NCBI RefSeq assembly: GCF_005049105.1
Contig: NZ_SUKA01000007.1
Span: 186,001 to 250,000 of the forward strand
Direction: 5' to 3'
Length of the DNA stretch: 64,000 nt
Origin: Sphingobacterium alkalisoli
GTDB taxonomy: Bacteria > Bacteroidota > Bacteroidia > Sphingobacteriales > Sphingobacteriaceae
Positions 16,760 to 26,996 of the stretch are shown piece by piece (position 1 is the stretch's first letter; every line of letters starts with the position of its first letter). The notes below the pieces were generated by a model. It was not told the DNA's origin, searched no databases, and saw only the letters and a list, made by a program, of their open reading frames with translations. Both the position numbers and the translations under genes were made by a program.

Positions 16760-18294
16760 TATTTATTTCGTTTAGCTTTCACTTCAGATAAAGAAATAGA
16801 ATCGGTGTTATTCCCAAATTCCTTGCGGATATAATTAACAATTTGTTGAATTTCCTCGTCCTTCAAAAAAGAAAAAGCAGGCATTTGCTGATCGTATACT
16901 TGCCCCTTCACCGTTATCTTGCCCGAGAGGCCGTTCATCAAAATATCCAGTAAACGGCTTTTACTATCCGACACCTGCGAAGCCCCCACTAATGGTGGAA
17001 ATATTCCGACAACGCCGCTTCCATCCTCTTTATGGCAAGAAGCACAATACAAAGTAAATAATTGCTTCCCATCCTTCCCCCTATTTATGTGACCACTTTC
17101 TTTATTCACCGTGACAGGACGTATGGGTATCCCATGCACCTCTGTCGTACTACTTATTTTAAGAATACGATCATCTCCTTCCCGTGGAAAACCTTTGGAT
17201 GGATTCCAATCGCGGTTACTGGTCGCCAAAAACAGATCTCCGTGTGGGGAAACAGCAATCGCGCGTAATCTGCCGTATCGACTTTCGAAAAGGATCTGCT
17301 CATCTACAATTTGCTGCCCACCAGCACTTAATTTCATTACCCGTAATGACTGTGTTTTGAGCGTAGCAAGTAACAAACTGTTTTTCCATTCTGGAATCTT
17401 GGTCCCTGTGTAAAATGACAATCCTGCAGGAGCAATGACAGGTGTCCATGAATGCAAAGGTTCCGACGTATGGTGCTGTGTTGCATAAGAACGCTCCTGT
17501 TCTGTATCATGAAATCCCTCTATAACGGGCCAGCCATAATTTTCACCTTTCCTGATGAGATTTATCTCATCTTCGATGGCATCACCATGCTCCGATGTAT
17601 ATAGCATACCACTATCCGAAAAGGTCATTCCTTGTATATTCCTGAAACCATATGACCATACGTAACTGTCGACAAAAGGATTATCATCAGGAATCGAGCC
17701 GTCCAGATTAAGCCGAAGAACTTTTCCATTAAGCCGTGTCGTGTCCTGTGCCCACTCCCCGTGGTGCGCATCCCCTGTAGCCCACAGCATCTTGTGATCG
17801 CGAGAGATCAGCAAACGTGATCCATTATGCCCCGTATTACCTGGAATCCTTAACAAAACTTCCGGCTTAATCAGGGTGTCCAGTCCGATCTCATAACGTA
17901 CCAAAAGAGAAAAAATAGAATCTTGCTCTTTTTTTGTATAATGCACATATGCATAGGGATTGTTTTCTAGATCTGGATGAAGTACCATACTTAGTAAGCC
18001 TAAGGTACGATAGCGGTACACGTCCGCAATCTGCAACAGGACTTTCGACTTCCCCGTATTCGGATCGATCTTTTTTATGGTCCCTCCCTGTTCTGTAACC
18101 CAAAGGAAACCATCCGATCCAAATAGCATGTTCCATGGAACGTCCATTTCTGAAGATAATACCTCCACTTTTAAATTGGTACTGTCCAGTTTTATATAGT
18201 CTATGATCGGAAGATCCACACGATCATGACTACTGCAAGAAGTAAAAATGAACAGAAGAATCCAGCAGAAGAATCCAATACAATGCTTCATCAT
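16759..18294 (-). CDS. PQQ-type sugar dehydrogenase with C-terminal cytochrome c
   Basis: This 511-residue lipoprotein has a signal ending in FTSCSS. Residues about 40-390 are the GSDH/sorbosone dehydrogenase propeller: VPWNMLFGSDGFLWVTEQGG, GNTGHNGSRLLIS, GDAHHGEWAQDTT, YGWPVIEG. The C-terminal 100 residues are a cytochrome c domain with the heme motif CASCH (about 419-423) and a distal Met in QQMPAF. The protein should oxidise an aldose or similar in the periplasm and pass electrons to the respiratory chain. Its ATG overlaps the stop of the BNR_4 gene (ATGA). Substrate is unknown. Confidence 0.88.
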   Translation of the reverse strand: MMKHCIGFFCWILLFIFTSCSSHDRVDLPIIDYIKLDSTNLKVEVLSSEMDVPWNMLFGSDGFLWVTEQGGTIKKIDPNTGKSKVLLQIADVYRYRTLGLLSMVLHPDLENNPYAYVHYTKKEQDSIFSLLVRYEIGLDTLIKPEVLLRIPGNTGHNGSRLLISRDHKMLWATGDAHHGEWAQDTTRLNGKVLRLNLDGSIPDDNPFVDSYVWSYGFRNIQGMTFSDSGMLYTSEHGDAIEDEINLIRKGENYGWPVIEGFHDTEQERSYATQHHTSEPLHSWTPVIAPAGLSFYTGTKIPEWKNSLLLATLKTQSLRVMKLSAGGQQIVDEQILFESRYGRLRAIAVSPHGDLFLATSNRDWNPSKGFPREGDDRILKISSTTEVHGIPIRPVTVNKESGHINRGKDGKQLFTLYCASCHKEDGSGVVGIFPPLVGASQVSDSKSRLLDILMNGLSGKITVKGQVYDQQMPAFSFLKDEEIQQIVNYIRKEFGNNTDSISLSEVKAKRNK

Positions 18295-19751
18295 TTCTTT
18301 ACGGGTATGGGCTTTTCAAATGGCCTTTTCATAATTGGAGGCAACATAAATACATCCCCTTTACGGTTCGCGAAATACAGGCGAGAAGAAGATTTCTGGC
18401 GTCCATGCCCATCTGCCCAAAAGGCAAAGAAATCGGGGTGTACATGCATAGGTCTCCGCGCATACGAGTGATTATATAAACTGTTAAATGTAAGTTGCCT
18501 ACTTTTCCAGGTCATCCCCTGATCTTTGCTTGTCCATAATACCATCTCACCTCCTGTATTGTAAGCTTGTGGACCTTGAGTCGTAGGACCAATAATACGC
18601 CATACTCCATCTTCATCGATATACAAAGAACCCATGTCGTAATTGTTATCCGAAGACGTAACGGGGTAGATTACCCATTCTGACCCATTGTATCTTGCCG
18701 TATTCCATTGGCGCAGACCATTTTCCGGACCCGATTGATAACCATCAGAATTTACATACAAAATAACAGGATTTCCCTTTTTGTCATAAGTTAAGTCATT
18801 GATGTAAACGTTTTTTTTAAAGGATGCATACTCCTTCACCAGTGCAGGATTATCGATTTCCCGAAGTGGAAGATCCACCACTTGACCAGAAACGGTTTGC
18901 CAAGTCTTTCCAAAATCCCGCGTTTCCAAATAGTAAAGGTTACTTCTATAATTTAACCCATTCTCACCCACTTTGAACGGATGAAAATTAAAAGACGTAC
19001 CGATGATACTATCATCGAAACTTCCACTCGTTTGGTAATGTCCTTCTTCGATTATGGCCAGATCGTTCCATGTTCCATAACTTTCGCCATCGGCGCTGTA
19101 CATAAAACTTATTGTTCGCCGAGGTTTCTTTGGTTGCCCAGGTATTACCTTTCGGTCATAATGTGTAAAGAGATTGAGAAAACCCTCCCCTTTTTTATAC
19201 CAGGTTTGCAGATAAGAGAAATTATCTAATGGTACCGATTTACCGTCTTGGATTTTGGTTGCATAAATCTGCTCAAAATCAGAAATATCGTATGGCCTCA
19301 CGCTTTTATGGATGTACGACGGTGCATTGGTGCCATGCGACGTAGAAAAAATCCAAATATATCCCTCGCTATCAATATTCATAACCGGGTTATCGTGGGC
19401 ATTATCAGTTTTCTTATCGAGCAAAATGGTAGGCTGGGGAACCATCTTCGTTTTATGATCAAAATAAGAAACAGCATGAAGCAAGGTCTTTTGTTCTTTA
19501 TCTGTCGCACCATAGCAGAAAAAAGTTTTGTTGACCTCTTTTACATAAATAGAAAATGGATAATGATTAGCTGGATAGGTCCCCAAGCCACCACTATATT
19601 TGAAATGATATTCATCGCCCGACGGCTGATCGCTGTACCAAATACCGCGATAGCCGTCGTCTTTCTCATTGAGGGTAAGTACAGTTTGGGCCCTAAGTTC
19701 GCTATTTCCAAGTCCCAGCGACAACAAAAGTAAAACCAATATTTTTTTCAT
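18291..19751 (-). CDS. secreted BNR_4 beta-propeller protein, possible polysaccharide lyase
   Basis: This 486-residue protein has a signal peptide ending near ELRAQ. It opens with DDGYRGIWYSDQPSGDEYHFKY and carries repeated BNR-like blades (SADGESYGTWN, TRDFGKTWQT, SKDQGMTWKSR), matching the BNR_4 group of seven-bladed propellers. Propellers of this kind include polysaccharide lyases active on uronate-containing glycans and some glycosidases. A GH88 enzyme, which removes the unsaturated uronate made by lyases, is encoded in the same locus, so a lyase role is attractive. No active-site assignment can be made by eye. It is the first catabolic gene after SusC/SusD, 132 bases downstream. Confidence 0.75.
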   Translation of the reverse strand: MKKILVLLLLSLGLGNSELRAQTVLTLNEKDDGYRGIWYSDQPSGDEYHFKYSGGLGTYPANHYPFSIYVKEVNKTFFCYGATDKEQKTLLHAVSYFDHKTKMVPQPTILLDKKTDNAHDNPVMNIDSEGYIWIFSTSHGTNAPSYIHKSVRPYDISDFEQIYATKIQDGKSVPLDNFSYLQTWYKKGEGFLNLFTHYDRKVIPGQPKKPRRTISFMYSADGESYGTWNDLAIIEEGHYQTSGSFDDSIIGTSFNFHPFKVGENGLNYRSNLYYLETRDFGKTWQTVSGQVVDLPLREIDNPALVKEYASFKKNVYINDLTYDKKGNPVILYVNSDGYQSGPENGLRQWNTARYNGSEWVIYPVTSSDNNYDMGSLYIDEDGVWRIIGPTTQGPQAYNTGGEMVLWTSKDQGMTWKSRQLTFNSLYNHSYARRPMHVHPDFFAFWADGHGRQKSSSRLYFANRKGDVFMLPPIMKRPFEKPIPVKK

Positions 19752-19827
19752 CCGTATATATTATTCATTTATATCGAGTACAGCGCCAGAATAAAGGAGC
19801 AAAAGTGATTTACCCATCATTGTCTAC

Positions 19828-19845
19828 TAACAATAGGTATTGTTA
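19828..19845. promoter_or_regulatory. 18-bp palindrome between susD and catabolic genes
   Basis: TAACAATA-GG-TATTGTTA has perfect 8-bp arms. It lies in the 132-base gap between the SusD stop and the BNR_4 start, where an internal promoter of the catabolic operon would be. It may be an operator; no cognate regulator is identified here. Confidence 0.4.
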
Positions 19846-19883
19846 AATAACGAGGTAATGCAACCTCCAAGAAAGAATATCCG

Positions 19884-21359
19884 TTAATCGTAATCTTGAT
19901 TTTGTGTCATCACTCCAGGATTAATTTCAATCTGACTGTTGGGTATCGGAAACAGAACATGGTGAGCTTGCATACCTATTGATTCCAACACCGCCATCGC
20001 CCTATCAGTACGCACTAGATCGAACCAGCGATGTCCTTCGAAAGCGAGTTCTACACGTCTTTCATGTTCTATTGCCAATCGAAAAGCGCCCTGATCTGCT
20101 ATCCGAAGTGCTGGTGTAACGTGATTACTTGTCTTGCTTAATAAATTTGCGCGATTACGTATCTGATTCAAATAAGCAAACGCAGGACCGTCTGCTACAT
20201 ATCCCTGCTCATTTAAAGCCTCTGCATACATCAGTAACACATCAGCAAAACGTAATACAATCCAATTATTATCACTATCCAAATTAGCCGCTGGTACCCC
20301 TAAATATTTAGCAACGTAATTGTGCATCACGGTATTTCCATTAACCACGTAGCTCGTCCGCATAGATAAATCTTTTCGTACATCGTCTACTTCATAGGCC
20401 GCATTCATATTATCTGTAGGAATATTCTGCCCCAATGGATTCCCTAAAGACGTCACGGCAGTTCCTGACCCAATAGGTGCAAATTGATTCGTAAATGGAC
20501 TGCCCTCGCCCGAGGATCCCTTTTTAAATTGTACCTCAAAGATCGATTCTTTACTGTTCTCGTTCGCGATACCGAAAACACTGGCATAGCTCGGTAGCAA
20601 TTGATACTTATTCAAGGTTGTCTGATCAATAACCTCCTTCAATTTTTGGACCGCGAGAGCCCATTTTTTCTGTGTTAGGTATACCTTCCCAAGTAACGAC
20701 ATGGCTGCACCTTTCGTAGCTCTCCCGATGTCTGCATTTCCGTATTCATATAACAACGCTCCCTCTGCATCACTTAAGTCTGAGACAATTTGAGCATATA
20801 CTTCTTCTGCGGGAGTTCTCCCGTACGCATAGCCTTCTTGCGGATTGTTGATTACTTCAAGTACTAAAGGTACGTCACCGAAAATGCGAACCATGTTGAA
20901 GTACATCAATGCACGTAAGAATTTAGCTTCCCCTCGATATTGATTCTTTAAATCTTCATCCATATTAACCGCATCGATCTTATCAATAACGATATTCGCA
21001 GCCTGTATGCCTTGGTAATGGGCACTCCACGTCGTACTACTTATGGAATTGAAGGCATTGTTCTTAAATTCGTCCACTTCCTGTAGGTTGGCTCCTGCAT
21101 TAGGATTAGGTATCCATGTATTATCAGATCGTAAGTCGCCAATGATATGCATGGAAGAATAGTACATTCCCGGATATTGTAAAGCACCATATACAGCATT
21201 AAGCGCATTTTTCATGTCTTCCGCTGTTTGGTAAAAGTTATTTCCGTTCGTCTGCGATATAGGTGCAAGATCCAAGAACTTCTTACAACCGCTCAACGAC
21301 AATATGGAGAGCAACCCCATAATTACTATATTTTTGATAGTTTTCATGTTATTCATCAT
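19884..21359 (-). CDS. SusD/RagB-type outer-membrane lipoprotein
   Basis: This 491-residue lipoprotein has a signal ending LSLSGCKK and the SusD pattern: QYRGEAKFLRALMYFNMVRIFGD, GRATKGAAMSLLGKVYL, and HERRVELAFEGHRWFDLVR near the C-terminus. It should bind the target glycan at the surface and work with the SusC encoded immediately upstream (no intergenic bases). It lies in the sigma/FecR-controlled uronate-glycan locus. Confidence 0.95.
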   Translation of the reverse strand: MMNNMKTIKNIVIMGLLSILSLSGCKKFLDLAPISQTNGNNFYQTAEDMKNALNAVYGALQYPGMYYSSMHIIGDLRSDNTWIPNPNAGANLQEVDEFKNNAFNSISSTTWSAHYQGIQAANIVIDKIDAVNMDEDLKNQYRGEAKFLRALMYFNMVRIFGDVPLVLEVINNPQEGYAYGRTPAEEVYAQIVSDLSDAEGALLYEYGNADIGRATKGAAMSLLGKVYLTQKKWALAVQKLKEVIDQTTLNKYQLLPSYASVFGIANENSKESIFEVQFKKGSSGEGSPFTNQFAPIGSGTAVTSLGNPLGQNIPTDNMNAAYEVDDVRKDLSMRTSYVVNGNTVMHNYVAKYLGVPAANLDSDNNWIVLRFADVLLMYAEALNEQGYVADGPAFAYLNQIRNRANLLSKTSNHVTPALRIADQGAFRLAIEHERRVELAFEGHRWFDLVRTDRAMAVLESIGMQAHHVLFPIPNSQIEINPGVMTQNQDYD

Positions 21360-24300
21360 TTAGAAGCCAATATTCAAACCAAACATAAACGTGCGGGCCA
21401 ACGGATAACCTCCTGCGTCCACTCCTGGAACTAATGTACTCCCCCCTTGTATACTTACTTCAGGATTATAACCTTCGTAGTTGGTCCAGGTATAGGCGTT
21501 TTGCACCGTAAAATTCAATCTCGCGTGTGCAACGCCTGCTATTTGTACAATAGATGTAGGAACTGTATAACCTAGTGTAATATTTCGAAGTCGTAGGTAC
21601 GAGCCATCCTCCACAAATGCTGATGTCACGTTATTGACTAGATTACTACCTGGAAAAGCACCGAAGTTGCGATTAACCATGGGTGATTTTCCGTCACCCG
21701 GGTTCTCTGGCGACTGCCATCCTTGTGAAGCACTTTTCAATACATTGTAAGACCCTGCATAGTTGCCATAATAGCGCCGAGCCATATTCAGTACCTCAAA
21801 ACCCTTAACACCTTGTAGTGTAAAAGAGAAGTCTATATTCTTGAACTGGAATGTGTTTGTTATACCATATGTAAAATCAGGGAAAGGACTTCCCAAAATC
21901 GTTCTGTCTGCACTTGTAATACGGCCATCACCATCCACATCTTCAAACTTGAGTTGTCCCGGTTTCGATTCATTAACGATGATAGGACTGTTGGCAATAT
22001 CTGCAGCATCTTGATACACACCAATTACCTTATACCCGTAAAAACTACCCGGCTCAGCATCAATCTGCGTAATATGTGTCGGCGCATTGGCAGAAGTTGA
22101 TTGTCTAGAGATGATCGGCGATCCATCAGAACCTAGCTCCAATACGGCAATCTGATTGGTCGATAAGTTAAAATCTGTTGTCCATTTGAAAGCGCTTACT
22201 AGATTGCGGCTGGTCACCGTAAACTCCCATCCTTTATTTTGAATCTTTCCGATATTCTGCAAAGCAGTACTATATCCTGTTAAAGTAGGGACAGGTACAT
22301 TAAGCAATAGATCAGACGTCTTTTTGTTATAATAGTCTACCGTAAGTGCAAACCGATTCTTTAAAACACTAACCTCCAATCCTAAGTCCAGCTGATTATT
22401 TTTCTCCCAACCTAGCATGCTGTTCGGGATGTTAGATATTCGCGTACCGTTGACGAGCGCACCTCCGTTTCCTCCAAAAATATAGTTTTCAATACCGGTA
22501 AGACCAATATGGCCATAGTTACTTATAAAATTATTTCCGGTTGCTCCATAACTAGCCCGCAACCGCAAGTCACTTAACCAAGAAACCTCCTTAAGAAAAG
22601 CCTCCTCTGATAAGCGCCAACCGAGCGATACCGAAGGAAAAAAACCCCATTTATTATCGGCTCCAAACCGAGAAGAACCATCCCTACGGAAAGTAGCTGT
22701 AAGTAAGTAACGATCTGCAAAGCTATAATTAATACGTGCTAAGTAAGAAAGAAGCGCCCATTCCTCCTGTGTAGTCGTTGCGTTCGTAATTAATCCCGCA
22801 GCATTTATAGTTTTTATATTATCATTCGCAAAGTTAGTCCCTGCCATACTGCTGAAGTCGACATACTCTTTCTGCGCTGTATATCCCACCAATGCATCGA
22901 TAGCATGCTGATCAAATTTCTTCTTGTAATTCAAGGTAAACTCTGCTAGCCAGTTCTTGCTTTCGGAAGAAACAGCCGTAGCGGTAGGTACTTTAGTTGC
23001 GTTTACACTATTCGGATTGACAATCGATGGGCTAAAAATATGCTCTCTAAAGTTTCGAATATCCGTACCAGCCAGCGTTTTGAATGTCAAACCATCCAAC
23101 AAGCTTACCTCCGCAAATGCAGTTCCAAGCAAACGAAGTGTGCCCTGTTTAAAATAAGACTCTTCAGCCAATTTAACCGGGTTGTCAACTTCACTCGTTC
23201 CAATACCCAGTCCCGTTATTTTTGTATAGTTGCCCTGCGCATCGTATGGGGTTAAGAATGGCGCAGCAGTGATTGCTGATTGCACAATACCACCACCTTG
23301 CCAGTTTCCTTCAGCATTTACGAGGTTGTTAAAAGTATATGAAGGAGTTAGGTTAGCGCCTACTTTCACCCTTTTATGTACATTAGATTCAACATTTATG
23401 CGGAATGAGTAGCGTTTGAGATCGGAATTCAAAATAATACCATCCTGATCTAAGTAGCCCGCAGACAAGAAATACTTTGTCTTTTCGTTACCGCCTGAAA
23501 AATTCAGCTGATAGTTATGCATCATAGCTGATCTAAAAATCTCACGTTGCCAATCCGTCCCTTCCCCCAGTGCATCTGGGTTGCTCGTCATCTCCGGTAG
23601 TTGGTACATCACGTTGTTGGTGCGAACACTATTCGGATCAGAAGCAGATCTTCCTGCGCCCGAATTGATCCACGCATTATTACGGGCTTCATTGATATAT
23701 AATGCATACTCCCGGGCATTCAACAATTCGAGATATTTTTCTACTTCCTGTACGCCACTGTTTATAGATAAGTCCATGCGCGACACACCATTCTTGCCTG
23801 ATTTGGTGGTAATGATCACTACACCATTAGATCCGCGAGAACCGTAGATGGCTGTTGCAGAAGCATCTTTTAATACTTGGATATTTTCAATATCTGCAGG
23901 ATTAATTGTATTTAGTGGATTATTGTTTTGATTGTAATCGTTAGTTACCGGAAAACCATCAATCACATAAAGTGGATCATTACCAGCGCTTAATGAGCCT
24001 GCCCCCCGAATACGCACGGAAGAACCTCCCCCTGGCGCGCCCGTGGCTTGGCTTACTTGTACCCCGGCCATTTGGCCAGCCATCGCATTGTCTAGTGAAA
24101 CAACTACCTGATTTTTTATCTTTTCACTGCTCATTGAACTAATGGAGCCTGTGATATCTTTACGTTGTTGCGAACCGTATCCCACGATCACGACTTCATT
24201 TAAGTCTTGATTCAATTGCTGCAATAGAACCCGCACGTTACTTCGATCTACAACAGTTATCTCCTTGCTCTGATACCCTGTGTAACTAACCAGCAGTACC

Positions 24301-24833
24301 GGTTTTTCTAGGTCAGTAACTAAGACAAACATACCATTGGCATCGCTCACCCCCCCGACACTCGACCCCTTTATCTTAACAGAAGCTCCCTGAAGAGGGT
24401 TTCCTTGTTCATCCACAACTTTCCCCTTAATTTCAGCAGGCTGCAATGCCTGAACGACTTCTTTGCCATGACTTACTTTATTCACGATAATTGTCCGGTT
24501 ATCGATGGTATAAGAAAATCCCTGACCCTTCAAGCTTTCTTTAAGAGCTTCTTCTAATGTAGCGTTACGCAACTGTAAAGTCACAGGAGCAGCATCTTTA
24601 AGTTCGTTATATTTGTAGAAAAAAAAGTGATTACTTTGTTTCCCTATTGCCATCAATGCCTTGTCTAATGGCATATTTTTAGTTTTCAAGGTTATCGTTT
24701 GCGAAAAACTGTGCGCACTCACTTGAAAACAACTTGCTATAATCAGCAATATAATGAGTTTCATAACAAGGATCTGTTTGAAATAAGTACATTCGGAGTA
24801 CATCCGAATTTTACCATAAACATTAAAATTCAT
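21360..24833 (-). CDS. SusC/RagA-type TonB-dependent transporter with STN signalling domain
   Basis: This is a 1157-residue transporter. An extended N-terminus precedes the signal sequence (MKLIILLIIASCFQVSA, about residues 24-40). The STN domain follows (about 46-119), then the carboxypeptidase-regulatory-like domain (about 133-205), the TonB-box-like LNEVVIVGYG, the plug (YVIDGFPVT, VLKDASATAIYGS) and the barrel ending FMFGLNIGF. The STN domain is the part that contacts a FecR anti-sigma factor, and sigma and FecR genes lie directly upstream. Substrate binding should therefore switch on this locus. A GC-rich hairpin separates it from fecR. Confidence 0.95.
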   Translation of the reverse strand: MNFNVYGKIRMYSECTYFKQILVMKLIILLIIASCFQVSAHSFSQTITLKTKNMPLDKALMAIGKQSNHFFFYKYNELKDAAPVTLQLRNATLEEALKESLKGQGFSYTIDNRTIIVNKVSHGKEVVQALQPAEIKGKVVDEQGNPLQGASVKIKGSSVGGVSDANGMFVLVTDLEKPVLLVSYTGYQSKEITVVDRSNVRVLLQQLNQDLNEVVIVGYGSQQRKDITGSISSMSSEKIKNQVVVSLDNAMAGQMAGVQVSQATGAPGGGSSVRIRGAGSLSAGNDPLYVIDGFPVTNDYNQNNNPLNTINPADIENIQVLKDASATAIYGSRGSNGVVIITTKSGKNGVSRMDLSINSGVQEVEKYLELLNAREYALYINEARNNAWINSGAGRSASDPNSVRTNNVMYQLPEMTSNPDALGEGTDWQREIFRSAMMHNYQLNFSGGNEKTKYFLSAGYLDQDGIILNSDLKRYSFRINVESNVHKRVKVGANLTPSYTFNNLVNAEGNWQGGGIVQSAITAAPFLTPYDAQGNYTKITGLGIGTSEVDNPVKLAEESYFKQGTLRLLGTAFAEVSLLDGLTFKTLAGTDIRNFREHIFSPSIVNPNSVNATKVPTATAVSSESKNWLAEFTLNYKKKFDQHAIDALVGYTAQKEYVDFSSMAGTNFANDNIKTINAAGLITNATTTQEEWALLSYLARINYSFADRYLLTATFRRDGSSRFGADNKWGFFPSVSLGWRLSEEAFLKEVSWLSDLRLRASYGATGNNFISNYGHIGLTGIENYIFGGNGGALVNGTRISNIPNSMLGWEKNNQLDLGLEVSVLKNRFALTVDYYNKKTSDLLLNVPVPTLTGYSTALQNIGKIQNKGWEFTVTSRNLVSAFKWTTDFNLSTNQIAVLELGSDGSPIISRQSTSANAPTHITQIDAEPGSFYGYKVIGVYQDAADIANSPIIVNESKPGQLKFEDVDGDGRITSADRTILGSPFPDFTYGITNTFQFKNIDFSFTLQGVKGFEVLNMARRYYGNYAGSYNVLKSASQGWQSPENPGDGKSPMVNRNFGAFPGSNLVNNVTSAFVEDGSYLRLRNITLGYTVPTSIVQIAGVAHARLNFTVQNAYTWTNYEGYNPEVSIQGGSTLVPGVDAGGYPLARTFMFGLNIGF

Positions 24834-24851
24834 AAGTTTGTCATGTTTGGG

Positions 24852-24895
24852 TTAATGGATTAATAAATGTGCAATCAAAAATTAATGGGATTAAT
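24852..24895. repeat. paired direct repeat in the susC leader
   Basis: TTAATGGATTAAT (24852-24864) and TTAATGGGATTAAT (24882-24895) are near-identical and start 30 bp apart, about three helical turns. They lie just upstream of susC on the same face of the DNA and could bind an activator or the sigma complex. Confidence 0.35.
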
Positions 24896-24924
24896 CCAAG
24901 CAGTTCCATATTACTGGAGCATAA

Positions 24925-24953
24925 AGCCAGCCGTGTTACCAGCACGGTTGGTT
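24925..24953. other. hairpin between fecR and susC
   Basis: An 11-bp stem with two G-U pairs and a 7-base loop (core CCGTG/CACGG) lies in the 196-base gap between the anti-sigma gene and susC. On the leftward transcript it is not followed by a U-run, so it may be a processing or attenuation structure that separates expression of regulator and transporter. Confidence 0.4.
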
Positions 24954-25029
24954 ATTTTTACTTGTTTCCCATTACGAAGTGTTTTTTCAGTTATGTTTTC
25001 ATGGCTTTCATTTTTTAGTTTCACGCTGG

Positions 25030-26205
25030 TTAGTTGTAAATTATAACTTTTCGACCCACTATGGTCACATTAATACGGTTAAGTTTAAGTATCCGTAATA
25101 CCTCTTCGATATTTTCTCCTCTTTTTATTTCACCGACAAATTGGTCCCGGCTCAGCTCACCTTGGTATTCCACCTCTACATCGTACCATCTTGCCACTTG
25201 CCTCATAATTGTCTGGAGATCGTCTCGATTGAATTTAAAATAACCGTCCTTCCAAGCTACAGCATCTTCATTTTGGGCACTCTCTATTACAATATGGTTG
25301 TTTACCGGAGAAATCAGCGCCTGCTGACCAGGTTGTAACAGTTTCGAAATATGAGGAATAGGATTTCTGTCCTTATCAAGCTTGGTAATTTTGATACTAC
25401 CTTCCAATAACGTCGTTTTATTCGAAGTCTCTTCTCTGTAAGTATTAACGTTGAAATGCGTACCTAGTACTTCAATCATTTGATTTTCTGAAAATACTTT
25501 AAAGGGTCTACCATGCTCTCTTTTTACTTCAAAATAAACTTCGCCACTAATATCTACCCGCCGTTCATTTGCAACGAATGCAGTAGGAAAACGAATCGAG
25601 GAAGCCGCATTTAACCAAACTTTCGTTCCGTCAGATAAAACAAGGCGATACTGCCCCCCTCGGGGAGTTTGAATCGTATTTTCCAAAACCTCACCCTGTG
25701 TTTTCATATGATAAACCAACTCTCCGTCTGCCGTCTTTTCTATCGTCACTCCCGACTGTTGTGAAATAACACCATCCGCTTCGTTATTAAGAATAAGTTG
25801 TGTGCCATCAGCCAATGTCAGTACCGCGTCGTCTTTACCGGGGCGAATGATCGCTGTATCCTGCTCCGCTACCTGAACCTGTCCCTTTCCTTCAGGCGTA
25901 TAGCGCCAGTATGCAAAAAGAGCTACACAAAGCAATGTTGCGGCTACCAGCCCTACCAAAGGTGATCGAAACCATAATGATTTAGGTTTCGTATCAAGAG
26001 CTTCCTCCTCTGCCCCGAGCATCTCATCCACTTTCCTTTTGATTTCCATACCCAGGACTATTTTTTCTTGCTCCTTCATCTCCGCTAAAACATCATCCTG
26101 TAGCTCAAACAGTTGATAGTAGGCTATTAAAAAGTCTACTTCTTCTTTCGAAGCCTTTCCTTTCTGGTACTTACGAAGCAATATCAAAAAATCTTTTTTA
26201 TCCAT
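25030..26205 (-). CDS. FecR-type anti-sigma factor
   Basis: This 391-residue inner-membrane protein has a cytoplasmic N-terminal helical domain and one membrane helix (about residues 80-100, LVGLVAATLLCVALFAYW). The periplasmic FecR domain carries IQTPRGGQYRLVLSDGTKVWLNAASSI in two parts, and a C-terminal DUF4974-type domain (YFKFNRDDLQTIMRQVARWYDVEV) resembles an STN fold. It should hold the sigma factor inactive until the STN-bearing SusC signals. It lies between the sigma and susC genes. Confidence 0.93.
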   Translation of the reverse strand: MDKKDFLILLRKYQKGKASKEEVDFLIAYYQLFELQDDVLAEMKEQEKIVLGMEIKRKVDEMLGAEEEALDTKPKSLWFRSPLVGLVAATLLCVALFAYWRYTPEGKGQVQVAEQDTAIIRPGKDDAVLTLADGTQLILNNEADGVISQQSGVTIEKTADGELVYHMKTQGEVLENTIQTPRGGQYRLVLSDGTKVWLNAASSIRFPTAFVANERRVDISGEVYFEVKREHGRPFKVFSENQMIEVLGTHFNVNTYREETSNKTTLLEGSIKITKLDKDRNPIPHISKLLQPGQQALISPVNNHIVIESAQNEDAVAWKDGYFKFNRDDLQTIMRQVARWYDVEVEYQGELSRDQFVGEIKRGENIEEVLRILKLNRINVTIVGRKVIIYN

Positions 26206-26292
26206 ATTTTGGGTTAATTGTTAGGTGCTATACAGCCCCATATATTAATAAGACCCTGAAAGACAAAAAAGTCCCACAGAGCAACTATTTTT

Positions 26293-26871
26293 TTACCAGT
26301 ATTTTAGTAAATAGATAAGGATAAGCATACCTAGCGATTGACGAAGTTGCGCCACACTCTTTCCTAATTGATTTTGCACCGTTTTGCGGGTAATACTTAA
26401 ACGGTCGGCAATCTCTAAAGTAGAGAGGTCATCATGATAACGCATGCGAAATATTTCCTGCTGTGACGGGCTCAAGGTAGCAACAAGAGCCTCATAATAA
26501 AGTAAAAACTCCTTTCTGATAATCTCTGCATCCGACTGGTCACGTGCAGCAAAAAGTTGATCAAACAGTTCAGGCAGCGGTGTGAATCGTTGAGCTCTGT
26601 CCATGCACTTGAAGACCCTGTTCCGAACTGCGATATAAAGATAAGCCCCAAGGTTGTCTATGATTAGTTCCTCCCGGCGCAACCACAATTGCAGAAAAAT
26701 ATCCTGTACAATATCCCGGGCAAGTTCTAAATCTTTCAGACGTTTATATGCTGCAGAAAAAGCATGCTCCCAGTATCTAGTATAAATCGCATCGAAAGCA
26801 AGACTATCGCCAGCTGCCATCCGATTGAGCAGATCACTTTCCATTACTTTTTCATTTACAGACTCAGACAT
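26293..26871 (-). CDS. FecI-like ECF sigma factor
   Basis: This 192-residue sigma factor has region 2 (LARDIVQDIFLQLWLRREEL) and region 4 (LSPSQQEIFRMRYHDDLSTLEIADRLSITRKTVQNQLGKSV), and ends in a hydrophobic tail. It belongs to the Bacteroidota FecI-like group (TIGR02985 type). It is followed by its FecR and the STN-bearing SusC, so it should transcribe the leftward locus. GH88 lies upstream in the same direction. Confidence 0.93.
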   Translation of the reverse strand: MSESVNEKVMESDLLNRMAAGDSLAFDAIYTRYWEHAFSAAYKRLKDLELARDIVQDIFLQLWLRREELIIDNLGAYLYIAVRNRVFKCMDRAQRFTPLPELFDQLFAARDQSDAEIIRKEFLLYYEALVATLSPSQQEIFRMRYHDDLSTLEIADRLSITRKTVQNQLGKSVAQLRQSLGMLILIYLLKYW

Positions 26872-26996
26872 GCGCTTTAGATTTGTATATACTTTATATG
26901 ATCGATTTTAAAACTAAAGATAATCAGATACGACAAAAAACCACAGTCGGTATGCACCAATAGTAGTTTATATTTTTAAAAGAACCAATCCCCCAT

